A stretch of 64,000 nucleotides of DNA from Bacteroidota bacterium. GTDB taxonomy: Bacteria > Bacteroidota > Bacteroidia > Bacteroidales > FEN-979. The stretch is from positions 1 through 64,000 of the forward strand of contig JAPLDI010000017.1 in the NCBI GenBank assembly GCA_026391795.1, given 5' to 3'. The notes below the pieces were generated by a model. The model was not told the DNA's origin. It ran no database searches and saw only the letters and a program-made list of their open reading frames with translations. Below are positions 51,425-61,070 of this stretch, one piece after another (the first letter of the stretch is position 1; each line of letters opens with the position of its first letter). The translations under genes and the position numbers were made by a program.

Positions 51425-53266
51425 ATGGAACGTGTTTTCGCGAACAGGAAATTCATTGTTATCGGGCTGATTTTGGTGATCGGGCTGGCCTATATCATCC
51501 GGCTCTTTTTTATCCAGATCGTAGCAGATAAGTATGTCCTTTCCGCCAACAACAACGTGCTCCGGTATGTTACCCAGTACCCTGCCCGGGGCCTGGTTTT
51601 CGACCGTTTTGGAAAGCTGCTTGTATACAATGAAGCTGCCTACGACCTGATGGTCATTCCGAAACAGGTAAAAAATGTGGATACGGCTGAATTGTGCCGT
51701 CTGCTTGAAATCGAGAAGAAAGACTTCATAGACCGGGTGGAAAAAGCCCGGAATTATTCACCTTACCGTCCTTCCATTTTTGAATCACAAATCACCCGTG
51801 AAAATTACGGATACATTGAAGAGAAGATGTTCCGTTTCCCCGGGTTTTTCGTCCAGCCGCGTACCTTGCGGAAATACACCTACCCGATTGCCGCTCATAC
51901 CTTCGGATATATCGGAGAGGTAAGCCCGGAAGTCATTGATAATGATGCGTATTACAAGTCGGGGGATTATATCGGGATTAGCGGCGTTGAGAAGTCTTAT
52001 GAATCAATCCTCCGCGGAAAAAAGGGAATGAAGATCCACGTTGTGGATGTGTTCAATCGTGATAAAGGCAGTTTCCAGGGCGGTAAATACGATACGATTG
52101 CCTATGCCGGCACCGATCTCTACTCTTCGCTCGATGCCGATCTCCAGGCGTATGGTGAACTATTGATGAACGGCAAGAAAGGCAGCATTGTGGCCATTGA
52201 GCCTTCTACGGGTGAAATCCTTTGCATGGTTACCAGCCCATCCTACGATCCTAACCTCCTCGTGGGAAGAATCCGGAGAACCAATTATACCAGGCTCCTT
52301 GAAGATTCAGTCCTGGTTCCTCTATTCAACCGGGCACTGATGGCCAGCTATCCCCCAGGATCGACGTTCAAACTCGTGGATGCACTGGTCGGACAACAAT
52401 CAGGCGTATTGACACCGGAAACACGGTACGGGTGCCCCGGAGGGTTTCCCCTGGGAAATGGTAAGAAAGTCGCCTGTCATAGCCACTTTTCCCCGCTCGA
52501 CCTCCGCCAGTCGATCCAGCATTCCTGCAACACTTATTATTGCCGTGTATTCAAATCCATTATCGACAAGCGTCCATTTACCTCCACGCGCGACGGGTAT
52601 GAAAAATGGAGAAACCTGGTGATGAGTTTCGGGTTCGGGAAAAAATTCGGAATCGATCTACCTGGCGAACTGAACGGGAACATCCCCTCATCCAATTATT
52701 ATGACCGGTATCATGGAAAGAACCGGTGGACTTCGATGGCGATCATCTCACTGGGCATCGGTCAGGGCGAGATCGGGATCACCCCGCTGCAACTGGCCAA
52801 CCTTGCCTCCATCATCTCCAACCGCGGGTACTATTATACCCCTCACATCGTGAAGGCGATCGGTAAAAAAGACAATCCGAACAAGGAATTCCAGGCAAAG
52901 CATGTCACCGGCATAGACCCTCAATATTTTCCCATTGTGGTTGAGGCCATGCACGATGTGATGGAGGCAGGGGGTACAGGGTTTGCTTCAAGGGTCGATG
53001 GCATTGAAATATGCGGAAAGACAGGAACGGCACAAAATCCACATGGAAAAAATCATTCCATCTTTATCTGTTTTGCGCCGAAAGACAATCCGAAAATAGC
53101 TGTTGCCGTGGTTGTTGAGAATGCAGGGTTCGGCGCTACTTTCGCCGCCCCGATTGCAACCCTGGTGATAGAAAAATACATCAACAGGGAAGTTAAAAGA
53201 AAGGATATTGAACAGAGTATGATTAGCGGAACCATAGTGCAAAAAGGTAACGTCATTGACCAATGA
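51425..53266 (+). CDS. mrdA: Penicillin-binding protein 2 (elongasome transpeptidase)
   Basis: 613 residues: one N-terminal membrane helix (about 9-30), a dimerisation domain, and a transpeptidase domain with active-site Ser in YPPGSTFKL (SxxK), SCN in HSCNTYYC, and KTG in CGKTGTAQNP. It crosslinks peptidoglycan during cell elongation. It overlaps rodA by 4 bp (ATGA). MreBCD genes, commonly upstream, are absent from this window; a lipoprotein gene is in their place. Confidence 0.95.
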   Translation: MERVFANRKFIVIGLILVIGLAYIIRLFFIQIVADKYVLSANNNVLRYVTQYPARGLVFDRFGKLLVYNEAAYDLMVIPKQVKNVDTAELCRLLEIEKKDFIDRVEKARNYSPYRPSIFESQITRENYGYIEEKMFRFPGFFVQPRTLRKYTYPIAAHTFGYIGEVSPEVIDNDAYYKSGDYIGISGVEKSYESILRGKKGMKIHVVDVFNRDKGSFQGGKYDTIAYAGTDLYSSLDADLQAYGELLMNGKKGSIVAIEPSTGEILCMVTSPSYDPNLLVGRIRRTNYTRLLEDSVLVPLFNRALMASYPPGSTFKLVDALVGQQSGVLTPETRYGCPGGFPLGNGKKVACHSHFSPLDLRQSIQHSCNTYYCRVFKSIIDKRPFTSTRDGYEKWRNLVMSFGFGKKFGIDLPGELNGNIPSSNYYDRYHGKNRWTSMAIISLGIGQGEIGITPLQLANLASIISNRGYYYTPHIVKAIGKKDNPNKEFQAKHVTGIDPQYFPIVVEAMHDVMEAGGTGFASRVDGIEICGKTGTAQNPHGKNHSIFICFAPKDNPKIAVAVVVENAGFGATFAAPIATLVIEKYINREVKRKDIEQSMISGTIVQKGNVIDQ

Positions 53267-54522
53267 GAGAACGCCGCGGAGTATTTGAACACATCGACTG
53301 GTGGTTGGTGATCATCTTTCTGCTGCTCATCTTCATGGGCTGGCTCAATATCTATGCAGCCGTGTATGATGAGAACCATGGCAGCATCATCGATATGCAC
53401 GTGAAATACGGGAAACAGCTGGCCTGGATCATTGCCGCCCTGTTCCTTGGATTGATTGTTCTTTTGATCGATGGAAAATTCTTCCACCAGTTTGCCGACC
53501 TGATCTATATTCTTGGCATCCTGTTGCTGATCGCCGTAATCTTTACAGGGAAAGAGATCTCAGGCTCAAAATCATGGTTTCAGTTTGCAGGCATTGCCTT
53601 GCAGCCCGCTGAATTTGCCAAGGTTGGAACCGCACTGGCCCTGGCAAAATTCCTTGGCAAACTGGAAACGGATATCCGGAAAACGAACCAACTCTTCTCG
53701 GCCATCGGCATTATCCTCTTCCCGTCGCTTCTCGTTTTCCTTGAACATGATACCGGATCGGCCATTGTCTTCTTTGCATTCATCTTTGTGCTCTACCGGG
53801 CGGGGTTGTCGGAAAAGCTGGTCATTGCTTTTGTCCTTGTTCCCTTACTGGCAGTTCTTTCTCTTCTGATCAACAAATTCATCATCCTGGGACTGCTCCT
53901 TGTCGTTGCAGGTTTTTTCTTCCTCTATTCGAAACGAAAGATCCGGAATATCATTCTAATTTCGCTTGTTTACCTTGGATCGGCGGGGTTTGTATTTTCA
54001 GTTGATTATGCGGTGAACCACATCCTGGAACCGCACCAACGCACCCGGGTGAATGTGCTCATCGGAAAAGAGATCGACCTCAAGGGAGCGGGCTATAATG
54101 TGAACCAGTCGCTGATCGCCATTGGATCAGGAGGGGCCTGGGGAAAAGGATTTCTTCAGGGAACCCAGACCAAGTACAATTTTGTACCTGAGCAGAGTAC
54201 CGATTTTATCTTTTGCACGGTCGGGGAAGAATGGGGATTTGCAGGAAGTTTCGTCGTGGTGGCATTGTTCATTGCCCTGCTCATAAGGATCATTCTTGTG
54301 GCGGAAAGGCAACGATCGAGGTTCAGCCGGTTTTATGGCTACGGTGTTGCCTCCATCATCTTCTTTCATTTCATGATCAACGTCGGGATGACCCTCGGGC
54401 TGATCCCCGTCATAGGAATCCCCCTGCCTTTTTTCAGCTACGGGGGATCTTCACTCTGGGCATTTACGCTCCTTTTATTTGTATTTATCCGCCAGGATTC
54501 CTACCGGTATCAGTTACTTTGA
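53263..54522 (+). CDS. rodA: RodA peptidoglycan glycosyltransferase (SEDS family)
   Basis: 419 residues with about ten membrane helices. SEDS motifs include SGSKSWFQFAG and QPAEFAKVG near 90-110, the long extracellular loop with QSLIAIGSGGAWGKGFLQGTQ, TDFIF, and the terminal PLPFFSYGGSS. It polymerises glycan strands together with PBP2. Its start overlaps the end of mrdA, as usual for this pair. Confidence 0.95.
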   Translation: MRERRGVFEHIDWWLVIIFLLLIFMGWLNIYAAVYDENHGSIIDMHVKYGKQLAWIIAALFLGLIVLLIDGKFFHQFADLIYILGILLLIAVIFTGKEISGSKSWFQFAGIALQPAEFAKVGTALALAKFLGKLETDIRKTNQLFSAIGIILFPSLLVFLEHDTGSAIVFFAFIFVLYRAGLSEKLVIAFVLVPLLAVLSLLINKFIILGLLLVVAGFFFLYSKRKIRNIILISLVYLGSAGFVFSVDYAVNHILEPHQRTRVNVLIGKEIDLKGAGYNVNQSLIAIGSGGAWGKGFLQGTQTKYNFVPEQSTDFIFCTVGEEWGFAGSFVVVALFIALLIRIILVAERQRSRFSRFYGYGVASIIFFHFMINVGMTLGLIPVIGIPLPFFSYGGSSLWAFTLLLFVFIRQDSYRYQLL

Positions 54523-54560
54523 TGAGTATAATTCCGCGCTCCTGAACAATCTTTAAGCTA

Positions 54561-54860
54561 TTATTCAGTGGCAAGTTTGATTTTGACTTTCGACTCCTTC
54601 GAATGTTGAATGGATCCCTCCTCTTTCAATTCTGTTTTCTCTTTCCGGATCCTGTAAATTTTATAACATCCGTAGAATATTCCCATGGCGATCAATACAA
54701 TCACGGCACTGTCGATTGGAGCGCCCACGGGAGTTCCTCCTGGACCCGGATCTCCTCCGGGGCCCGGAGGACCGGGCTCATCAGCAAAAACAGTTGCAAG
54801 AAAAATCGGAATGATCAGAAATTGGGCAACCAATAATATTCTCAGTATAAAATTTTTCAT
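54561..54860 (-). CDS. Small exported PID-CTERM protein
   Basis: 99 residues: signal peptide (ending FADE), a Gly/Pro-rich linker (GPPGPGGDPGPGGTP), then PVGAPIDSAVIVLIAMGIFYG with a basic tail, which is the PID-CTERM sorting pattern of Bacteroidota. It would be anchored in the inner membrane or processed at that site. No other domain. Short, AT-poor and probably the only gene on this transcript. Confidence 0.8.
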   Translation of the reverse strand: MKNFILRILLVAQFLIIPIFLATVFADEPGPPGPGGDPGPGGTPVGAPIDSAVIVLIAMGIFYGCYKIYRIRKEKTELKEEGSIQHSKESKVKIKLATE

Positions 54861-54932
54861 CTGTTGTTGTTGTTGTCGCGCCCCCGGAACGGTTTTGTTG
54901 GTATAAAAACTTTTCGTAAGTGAAACCGGTTA

Positions 54933-56423
54933 TCAGCGGATAAATACTTTTTTTGAAGTTGCAAATTCATCGGAGATCACTTTTACGATATAATAACCTT
55001 CGTTCAGGTTTACCTCATATTTTGACACCAAAGCATCCGAAAGGTTGCACGTAAAGAGTTCTCTTCCCAGGAGATCATAAACCGACATTTTTCCAATTAA
55101 TGGTTCTGTTCCGGTTTTACGGATGTAGATGAAATTTTCGTAAGAATAGATCTGAAGAAGGTCCGGGCCTGATTGCAGGTCAGAAATCCCAAAGTAGGGA
55201 TTGTCAAAATGGAGAAGGAACCTGTTTGAATTATCTGTCGTGGCATACGAGAAATTGTATACCGGGTTTGATCTCAGGCTCTGGGTAATGCTCAGTTTGA
55301 GGTCTTCAAGCATGATTGCGACATTCGAGTCGAAAGTTCCAAGGCTGTCGGCGATCAGGGTATAATTTCCGGCAACGCCACAGCTGAAACCCATGGGAAT
55401 GGTTATATCCGCCCTTCCAAAAGGCAATGAGTTACAAGAAACATTCGTGTCATTGATCTGTGTATATAGCTGTGGCGCTTCTGTCAGCCCGTATAACTTG
55501 TAGGCATCATACCCCTGGTCGTAGGAAGCAGTTGCATCCGGGTTGAACAGAACGGAGATCACATCAAAGTAGGAATTGGCATACCCCTGGGCCCTGATAA
55601 TGAGATGCGGATCCGTTGTACTTTTTAAAAAAGCTTGCGCGGTGTTAACCCTTGATGCATTGGTAAGAGCCAGGGAGGCCGTCGCATTGGTGGAATGAAC
55701 ATAAAATCCTTGCATTGCGGGAACGATGCCGGGGTGAGTACCTCCGTTATAAATTCCGGTATTTATACCGTTGGTGGGCCATGCCTGGTAATTCCCGGCT
55801 GATCCATTCCAAAACCAGGCCGTTGATTCGACATTATTCCAGGTAACACCGGTGGTCAGGTCAATAGCGCAGGGATAAGGATTTCCAACGAGGTGCCAGC
55901 CTGCCCAGTCTCCTGCCAGCCAGCCAATATTTATGGAGAGATTTCCATTGTTCAGGTTACCGTTAAAAACTTCCTGCCAGGCAGCGTTGGATGCGGGTTT
56001 CCAAACCGCATATCCGCGCATTACATCCAACGGATCGGTAGTTGATGCAATATAGGGCGCCCAGCCTGAAGTTGCAGTTTGATCAGAGGTCCTTAGATAG
56101 TCCATCAAAAAGATGCCCGACAATCCATTGGAAAGGGGAGAAGAGATATAATGCCATTGAGCAAGAGCCAGGTACCGTTCAACATATGCGTTGTTGGAAG
56201 GAACGGTAAGTGAACTTCCTGCCGTATTGTCAACGAGTAATGAACCGGTTCCTGCTGATGTTGATTTGATTCTCAGTTTGCCGTTCGTAGCGTCCGTTAT
56301 TATAAGCTTGCCTCCGTTTCTTACCGAGACATAGGCATTGGGTTCAATGATCATTCCCTGCCCGGAAAGCAGAGTAGAAGAAAACACCAGAATGCTGAAA
56401 AGAACGAGTATTTTTATTTTCAT
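54933..56423 (-). CDS. T9SS-secreted protein, tandem paralogue 1
   Basis: 496 residues: signal peptide (LLSGQ), about 420 residues of beta-rich sequence with the landmark motifs WHYISSP, GNPYPC and TGVTWNNV, and a T9SS type A sorting domain ending SKKVFIR. It is homologous along its full length to the next gene (56772-58265). The architecture is known from large surface proteins of Bacteroidota; the ligand is not known. It starts 348 bp from the other paralogue. Confidence 0.82.
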   Translation of the reverse strand: MKIKILVLFSILVFSSTLLSGQGMIIEPNAYVSVRNGGKLIITDATNGKLRIKSTSAGTGSLLVDNTAGSSLTVPSNNAYVERYLALAQWHYISSPLSNGLSGIFLMDYLRTSDQTATSGWAPYIASTTDPLDVMRGYAVWKPASNAAWQEVFNGNLNNGNLSINIGWLAGDWAGWHLVGNPYPCAIDLTTGVTWNNVESTAWFWNGSAGNYQAWPTNGINTGIYNGGTHPGIVPAMQGFYVHSTNATASLALTNASRVNTAQAFLKSTTDPHLIIRAQGYANSYFDVISVLFNPDATASYDQGYDAYKLYGLTEAPQLYTQINDTNVSCNSLPFGRADITIPMGFSCGVAGNYTLIADSLGTFDSNVAIMLEDLKLSITQSLRSNPVYNFSYATTDNSNRFLLHFDNPYFGISDLQSGPDLLQIYSYENFIYIRKTGTEPLIGKMSVYDLLGRELFTCNLSDALVSKYEVNLNEGYYIVKVISDEFATSKKVFIR

Positions 56424-56690
56424 AGGATGGTTTTTTAAATTACATTTAAACTGCTGTTCTTTCCCTGCCAGAAATTGTAGGACACGTTTTGCCTTCCGGG
56501 CGAATTTTCAGATTAGAGTGAAGGTTAATTATCAGATAAAAGTGCAGTGAAATATTGTTTGCAACTGTTGTGCCAACACCGGGGAAATAAAACCGGGGAA
56601 GAGCTTTTTAATTATAACTGACTGATTATCTTAATCTTTAACAGTGATAAATCTTTTGCCTTTTCGGACTCCTGGAATATATGTTGATTC
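56424..56690. other. Gene-free stretch between the two T9SS paralogues
   Basis: Apart from the hairpin at 56691-56740 that follows, I see no ORF, promoter core or repeat here. It is moderately AT-rich and separates the two paralogues, so each probably has its own transcript. Confidence 0.5.
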
Positions 56691-56740
56691 TTAGATGATA
56701 TAACCGCACACATGTGCGGTTATGCGGCCGATCATCCTAA
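56691..56740. repeat. Long hairpin downstream of T9SS paralogue 2
   Basis: Inner stem ATAACCGCAC acat GTGCGGTTAT is perfect; an outer stem (TTAGATGAT with ATCATCCTAA, one bulged base) extends it. On the minus strand it follows the stop of the 56772 gene by about 30 bp. A related hairpin with the core CGCACacaNGTGCG is at 59507-59530. Confidence 0.85.
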
Positions 56741-56771
56741 GAAAGTAAAATCTGGCTTTGGGAAAAGTGGA

Positions 56772-58265
56772 TTACCTGGTGATAAATACCTTTTTGGAAC
56801 ACGTCGATTCAGTTGTCATTGCCATCACAACATAGTACCCTGTACTCAGGTTGACTTCGTATTTCGACACCGGAGCATCAATGAGGCCGGAAGTAAAGAG
56901 TTCTCTTCCCAAGGGATCATAAACCGACATCTTTCCGTTCATCGGATTAACCCCGGTATTCCTCACATAAATGATATTATTACAGGAATAGACCTGCAGG
57001 GGTTGTGCAAGGCTTTGTTCTTGCGGGCTTCCCATCGAAGGGTTATTGAAATGAAGAAGGAACCGTTCCCGACCATCCTGCGTATCATACGTAAAGTTGT
57101 ACACCGGGTCGATCTTCAGATCCCGGGAAATGTTTAACAGAAGATCCTCAAGAGAGACGGATGTTGCCGGGTCGAAAGTTTCAAGATTGCCGGCTGTCAG
57201 TGTATAATCTCCTGACAGGCCGCTGCTGAACCCCATGGGAACCGTCATCTCGGATTGCGAAAAAGGCAGGGAATTACAGGTTACACTGGTATCATTGATC
57301 TTTGTCCAAAGCTGGGGTGCCTCATTCAGTCCTGTTAATTTATATGCATCGTACCCGGGATCATAATTTGCCGTTGCATCCGGATTAAAGTCAACAGAGA
57401 TCATGTCGGAATAAAAATTGCCTGTCCACTCCGCCCGGATAACAAGATGCGGGTTTGGTGAACTTTTTAAAAATGTTTCCGTACTGTGGATCCTTGAAGC
57501 ATTGGTGATGGCCACAGAAGCGGTTTCGGAGGTTGCATGAACAAAAAAACCTTGCATGGCCGGAACAATGCCTGAATGCGTCCCTCCGGTTCTGGGATCA
57601 TCACCAGGGGGAAAAGTCGTGCACTCATAATTTCCTTTGGCTCCATTCCAGAACCACACAGTGGGGTCAACATCCTTCCAGGTTAAGCCTCTTAACAGGT
57701 TAATGGGGCAGGGATAAGGATTTCCGACGAGGCTCCATCCAGCCCAGGGGCCTGAGCCCGAAACGCCGACATTTATGAAGAGATCACCATTGTTCAGGTC
57801 GCCGTTGAATACTTCTTTCCAATTGGCATTGGCAGTGGGTTTCCAGACTGAATAACCACCCATGACGGCCAGCGGATCGGTTGTGGATATAATATATGGC
57901 CCCCAGCCGTTTGAAGTTGTCTGATCAGATGCCCTCAGGTAGTCACCTGTAAATATTTCTGATAATCCATTCGAGATAGGAGAAGAAATATAATGCCATT
58001 GTTCAGGAACGAGGTAGCGTTCTACATATGAGTTATTGGATGGAACGTTCACGGAACTCCTGGCATTATTGTCAACCACAAGGGACCCGGTACCGGCAGA
58101 AGTTGATTTTATTGTAAGCTTTCCTTTTGTAGCACCATCAATGATCAGCTTCACCCCGCCTGTCACATTTACAGAGGCACCCTGCTGAATGATCATTCCC
58201 TGGGAATAGAGAATAACAGAGCAGAAAACCAGGAAGCCCGACAGTATACCGATCTTTGTTTTCAT
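56772..58265 (-). CDS. T9SS-secreted protein, tandem paralogue 2
   Basis: 497 residues, the second copy of the pair. It begins with a signal peptide (VILYSQ) and shares with its neighbour NVPSNNSYVERYL, WHYISSP, GNPYPCPINL and the type A sorting domain ending SKKVFITR. The two copies differ throughout, so the duplication is not recent. It begins 15 bp after the 58281-59162 gene on the same strand. Confidence 0.82.
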   Translation of the reverse strand: MKTKIGILSGFLVFCSVILYSQGMIIQQGASVNVTGGVKLIIDGATKGKLTIKSTSAGTGSLVVDNNARSSVNVPSNNSYVERYLVPEQWHYISSPISNGLSEIFTGDYLRASDQTTSNGWGPYIISTTDPLAVMGGYSVWKPTANANWKEVFNGDLNNGDLFINVGVSGSGPWAGWSLVGNPYPCPINLLRGLTWKDVDPTVWFWNGAKGNYECTTFPPGDDPRTGGTHSGIVPAMQGFFVHATSETASVAITNASRIHSTETFLKSSPNPHLVIRAEWTGNFYSDMISVDFNPDATANYDPGYDAYKLTGLNEAPQLWTKINDTSVTCNSLPFSQSEMTVPMGFSSGLSGDYTLTAGNLETFDPATSVSLEDLLLNISRDLKIDPVYNFTYDTQDGRERFLLHFNNPSMGSPQEQSLAQPLQVYSCNNIIYVRNTGVNPMNGKMSVYDPLGRELFTSGLIDAPVSKYEVNLSTGYYVVMAMTTESTCSKKVFITR

Positions 58266-58280
58266 CTGTATCTTTTTACA

Positions 58281-59162
58281 TTATTTTGCTGCGGCCGTCC
58301 TGCTGCCTATTGTGTTGATCTCGTAGAGAATATCAAATCCGACAAGGGAGACCGCACCGTTATAGCCGTCGGGAATCCTTGTGATACGGCAAACCAGGAT
58401 GCTGGAGATGTGTTTTCCGCTGCCACTGATTCCTGCGCCCAGTGCTCCACCGTCAAAATTGGTCATCGTCGATGTCCATGCAGCAGTGGGAATGGAGGCA
58501 ACTGTAGCCGTAACCGGGGTAGATAAAGGAAACACCGCATCTTTGTCGGCCCATGCATAATCCAGTTGCCAGGTCACATTTCCGATACCACCTGAAGTGG
58601 CCGGTGCCCAGTGTATATGGGGATAGATTGTTGAACCTTCATTCCAGCCGTGAGGTAGCTGAACTTCGCAATAGAGGTACTTTTCGTTCCCGGCATCGCT
58701 GATATGGGGAAACGACCATTCAAGAAGCGCGCCGCTTCCTGCAAATGCAGACTGTGCAGGGGCGGTTCCGCTGTTCCTTGCGGCAAACGAAACCCTGATA
58801 TCATCCCATGTTGTTGCAGCACCATTGAATACTATCGTGCCGTCATTCTCAATCGTTGTATTGTCATTTACTGCATTGATCCCGCCCAGGATGATGGCTT
58901 TTCCACTTTCCTTGTTGATGATCAACCCATTCTGTGACCCGTCAATGCCGAGCTGAATGCCATCGTCAACACCTTCGCCGGTACCCTGGTTCGATAGCTG
59001 AATCAGTGTGCCCGAAGTTGCAATATCTTTATGGACCTGTAACAGATTAACTGGAGTGATTCCGTCGCTTTTATCTGTGATGCCCACATTCTGCCCGCTT
59101 GCCAAATGCATGAACCCCTGGAATGCCATTAACACGATTAAAAAACGTACCTTTTTTTTCAT
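58281..59162 (-). CDS. Exported protein of unknown function
   Basis: 293 residues with a signal peptide (LASGQ). The first part (VNLLQVHKDIATSGTLIQLSNQGTGEGVDDGIQLGID) is like the head region of Bacteroidota cell-surface or tail-fibre-like proteins, the rest is beta-rich. It has no T9SS sorting domain or lipobox, so it may be periplasmic or fold at the outer membrane. First gene of a unit with paralogue 2. Confidence 0.6.
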   Translation of the reverse strand: MKKKVRFLIVLMAFQGFMHLASGQNVGITDKSDGITPVNLLQVHKDIATSGTLIQLSNQGTGEGVDDGIQLGIDGSQNGLIINKESGKAIILGGINAVNDNTTIENDGTIVFNGAATTWDDIRVSFAARNSGTAPAQSAFAGSGALLEWSFPHISDAGNEKYLYCEVQLPHGWNEGSTIYPHIHWAPATSGGIGNVTWQLDYAWADKDAVFPLSTPVTATVASIPTAAWTSTMTNFDGGALGAGISGSGKHISSILVCRITRIPDGYNGAVSLVGFDILYEINTIGSRTAAAK

Positions 59163-59555
59163 GATCTTCTTTTTAATGTGCTTTTATTGTATAATGATCT
59201 GTTCTTTATCTCAGAGTATACCTTAGGTTTGCGAATCCCCGCCACAACTAAAAAACATTCTCTTTTGATACCGGATTGGCTTTCCCCGGATTTTTCCCGG
59301 GTGTTTGATTAGCTTTGTAAAACCAATTGTATCAATATGCAGCCGCAGAGTAAAGACAAATGATATGCCAACAGTAACTTATGAAGATCAGAATACCAGG
59401 GCCGCCATTCTAATTACCTGAATAAGAGTTTTTTATAAACATTTTTTTAAAATATAATTTTCCCCTCTTTAGCGGTCCGACACTATTTATTTGCTTATTA
59501 CCAATGAAAATCGCACACAAGTGCGGTTTTGTGTTCCGGAATAAAACATTATCTG
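59163..59555. other. Intergenic region before the molybdenum-hydroxylase operon
   Basis: 393 bp without a gene. Two + strand TAnnTTTG matches are present (TAGGTTTG 59224-59231; TAGCTTTG 59310-59317). A hairpin AAAATCGCAC acaa GTGCGGTTTT (59507-59530) with a T-run sits about 25 bp before the first gene; it could be a terminator or attenuator. Confidence 0.5.
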
Positions 59556-60140
59556 ATGAAATTAAAATCTGTTTCAGCAATCATCCCCGCTGCCGGGAAT
59601 TCAGGCCGGATGGGGACAGATAAGGCCCTGCTCGGCTTCCCCGGAGGAATCAACTTTGCGAATCACCTGGTGAACTGCTACAGAAGGTTTGCCGCCGATC
59701 CTATCGTACTGGTCGTCAACAGCCAGCTTGATCTTTCCAGGTTACAAGCCGGCCCTTGTCTGCTGGTTGTAAACGAGCATGTGGAAAGAGGCCGATCCTG
59801 GTCCATAAAAATCGCGATTGGCAAAGTTCCTTCCGGTTATAGCTGCTTCATCCAGAATGTCGATAATCCCTTTTCTGAAATCGCCTTGCTAGAGAAGTTG
59901 AATTCCTCACTGAAGGATGAAGCCTATATGATCCCTGTCTGCAAAGGGAAAGGGGGTCATCCTGTTTTATTGGGAAGCCGGATCGTTGATTTCATCCGGG
60001 AAATGAAAGATGATACAGACTTCATGGATGTACTTTGTCAATTTGAAAGAATTGAAATACCCTGGCCCGGAGAAGGGATCCTGTGGAACATCAATACTCC
60101 TGCAGAGTATGAACAATTCATCCGTAAAGCACAATTCTGA
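59556..60140 (+). CDS. MocA-like molybdenum cofactor nucleotidyltransferase
   Basis: 194 residues from MKLKSVSAIIPAAGNSGRMG, the nucleotide loop of MobA/MocA proteins, with the continuation TDKALLGFPGG. MocA adds CMP to molybdopterin to make the cytosine dinucleotide form used by xanthine dehydrogenase-type enzymes. The acidic metal site (NVDNPF) is also present. It is the first gene of the Xdh operon, which supports this role over other NTP transferases. Confidence 0.8.
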   Translation: MKLKSVSAIIPAAGNSGRMGTDKALLGFPGGINFANHLVNCYRRFAADPIVLVVNSQLDLSRLQAGPCLLVVNEHVERGRSWSIKIAIGKVPSGYSCFIQNVDNPFSEIALLEKLNSSLKDEAYMIPVCKGKGGHPVLLGSRIVDFIREMKDDTDFMDVLCQFERIEIPWPGEGILWNINTPAEYEQFIRKAQF

Positions 60141-60282
60141 GGAATCCTCATGAGAGGGAAATACACATCTGCCGCAGGAAAAGTTTTTTTCATCGCTTCT
60201 GTTCAACAAACCATGCTTTCGATTCTGCATTATTATTGTAATTTTACCTTCCTTGTTGAATTTTAAGTCTAACCTTTTCTTT

Positions 60283-61059
60283 ATGGGAACAATTTTTTCA
60301 AAAGCCGAAGAAATTAAAAATGAACAAATACGGGCAGCCATCTGTATCGTTGTCGATACTTCCGGTTCGACCCCACGCAAGCAAGGCTCCAAGATGATCG
60401 TTTATGCCGATGGCACTATATTCGGAAGTATCGGAGGCGGCAGCGTGGAGAAAGAGGTCATGGTAAAAGCCGTGGAACTGATCTCTTCAGGACAACCGGC
60501 AAAGTTTACTTTCGACCTTGAAGATGACCTTGCAATGCATTGCGGGGGAACCATGGAAGTTTATATCGAACCTATTAATCCCTCTCAGAAACTCTACATT
60601 TTCGGGGCTGGCCACATCGGCAGGGCTGTTTCGGGTTTTGCCATGGAACTTGACTTCACAGTTACATTGTTTGACCCAAGGGTAAATATCTTCCGGGATC
60701 CTGTCTTTGAAAGATGCACCTGCATCAACAAAGATTATTTTTCAGCCATTGATGAAACTTTCTTTGACGAAAACACCTATTGTGTGATCGTGACCCCAAA
60801 ACATGTGTACGATGAAGAGATCCTGGCGAGGCTATCGAAAAAACCACATGCCTACATCGGGATGATCGGAAGCGGAAGAAAAATTGAATTGCTGAAGAAG
60901 CGTTTCCTGGAGGAAAAGATCATGACCCGGGAGGAACTGGATAAGGTCGATATGCCTATTGGGATAAAGTTCCGTGCCAACACTCCACAGGAGATCGCCA
61001 TCAGCATCCTTGCCAAACTGATCGACGTCAGAAATTCACTGATCAGCAGCAACAGTTAA
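60283..61059 (+). CDS. xdhC: XdhC-family molybdenum cofactor insertion factor
   Basis: 258 residues from the ATG at 60283. The N-terminal XdhC/CoxI domain has VDTSGSTPRKQGSKM and the GSIGGGSVE motif; the C-terminal Rossmann domain begins YIFGAGHIGRA. XdhC sulfurates and inserts the molybdenum cofactor into XDH. It is 11 bp upstream of xdhA. A gap of 142 bp separates it from the MocA-like gene, but no internal promoter is evident. Confidence 0.9.
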   Translation: MGTIFSKAEEIKNEQIRAAICIVVDTSGSTPRKQGSKMIVYADGTIFGSIGGGSVEKEVMVKAVELISSGQPAKFTFDLEDDLAMHCGGTMEVYIEPINPSQKLYIFGAGHIGRAVSGFAMELDFTVTLFDPRVNIFRDPVFERCTCINKDYFSAIDETFFDENTYCVIVTPKHVYDEEILARLSKKPHAYIGMIGSGRKIELLKKRFLEEKIMTREELDKVDMPIGIKFRANTPQEIAISILAKLIDVRNSLISSNS

Positions 61060-61070
61060 AAAAAAGCGCC

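Noticed and set aside
54685-54906. 73-aa plus-strand ORF opposite the PID-CTERM gene
   Set aside because: Antisense to a protein with a signal peptide and a recognisable sorting motif.
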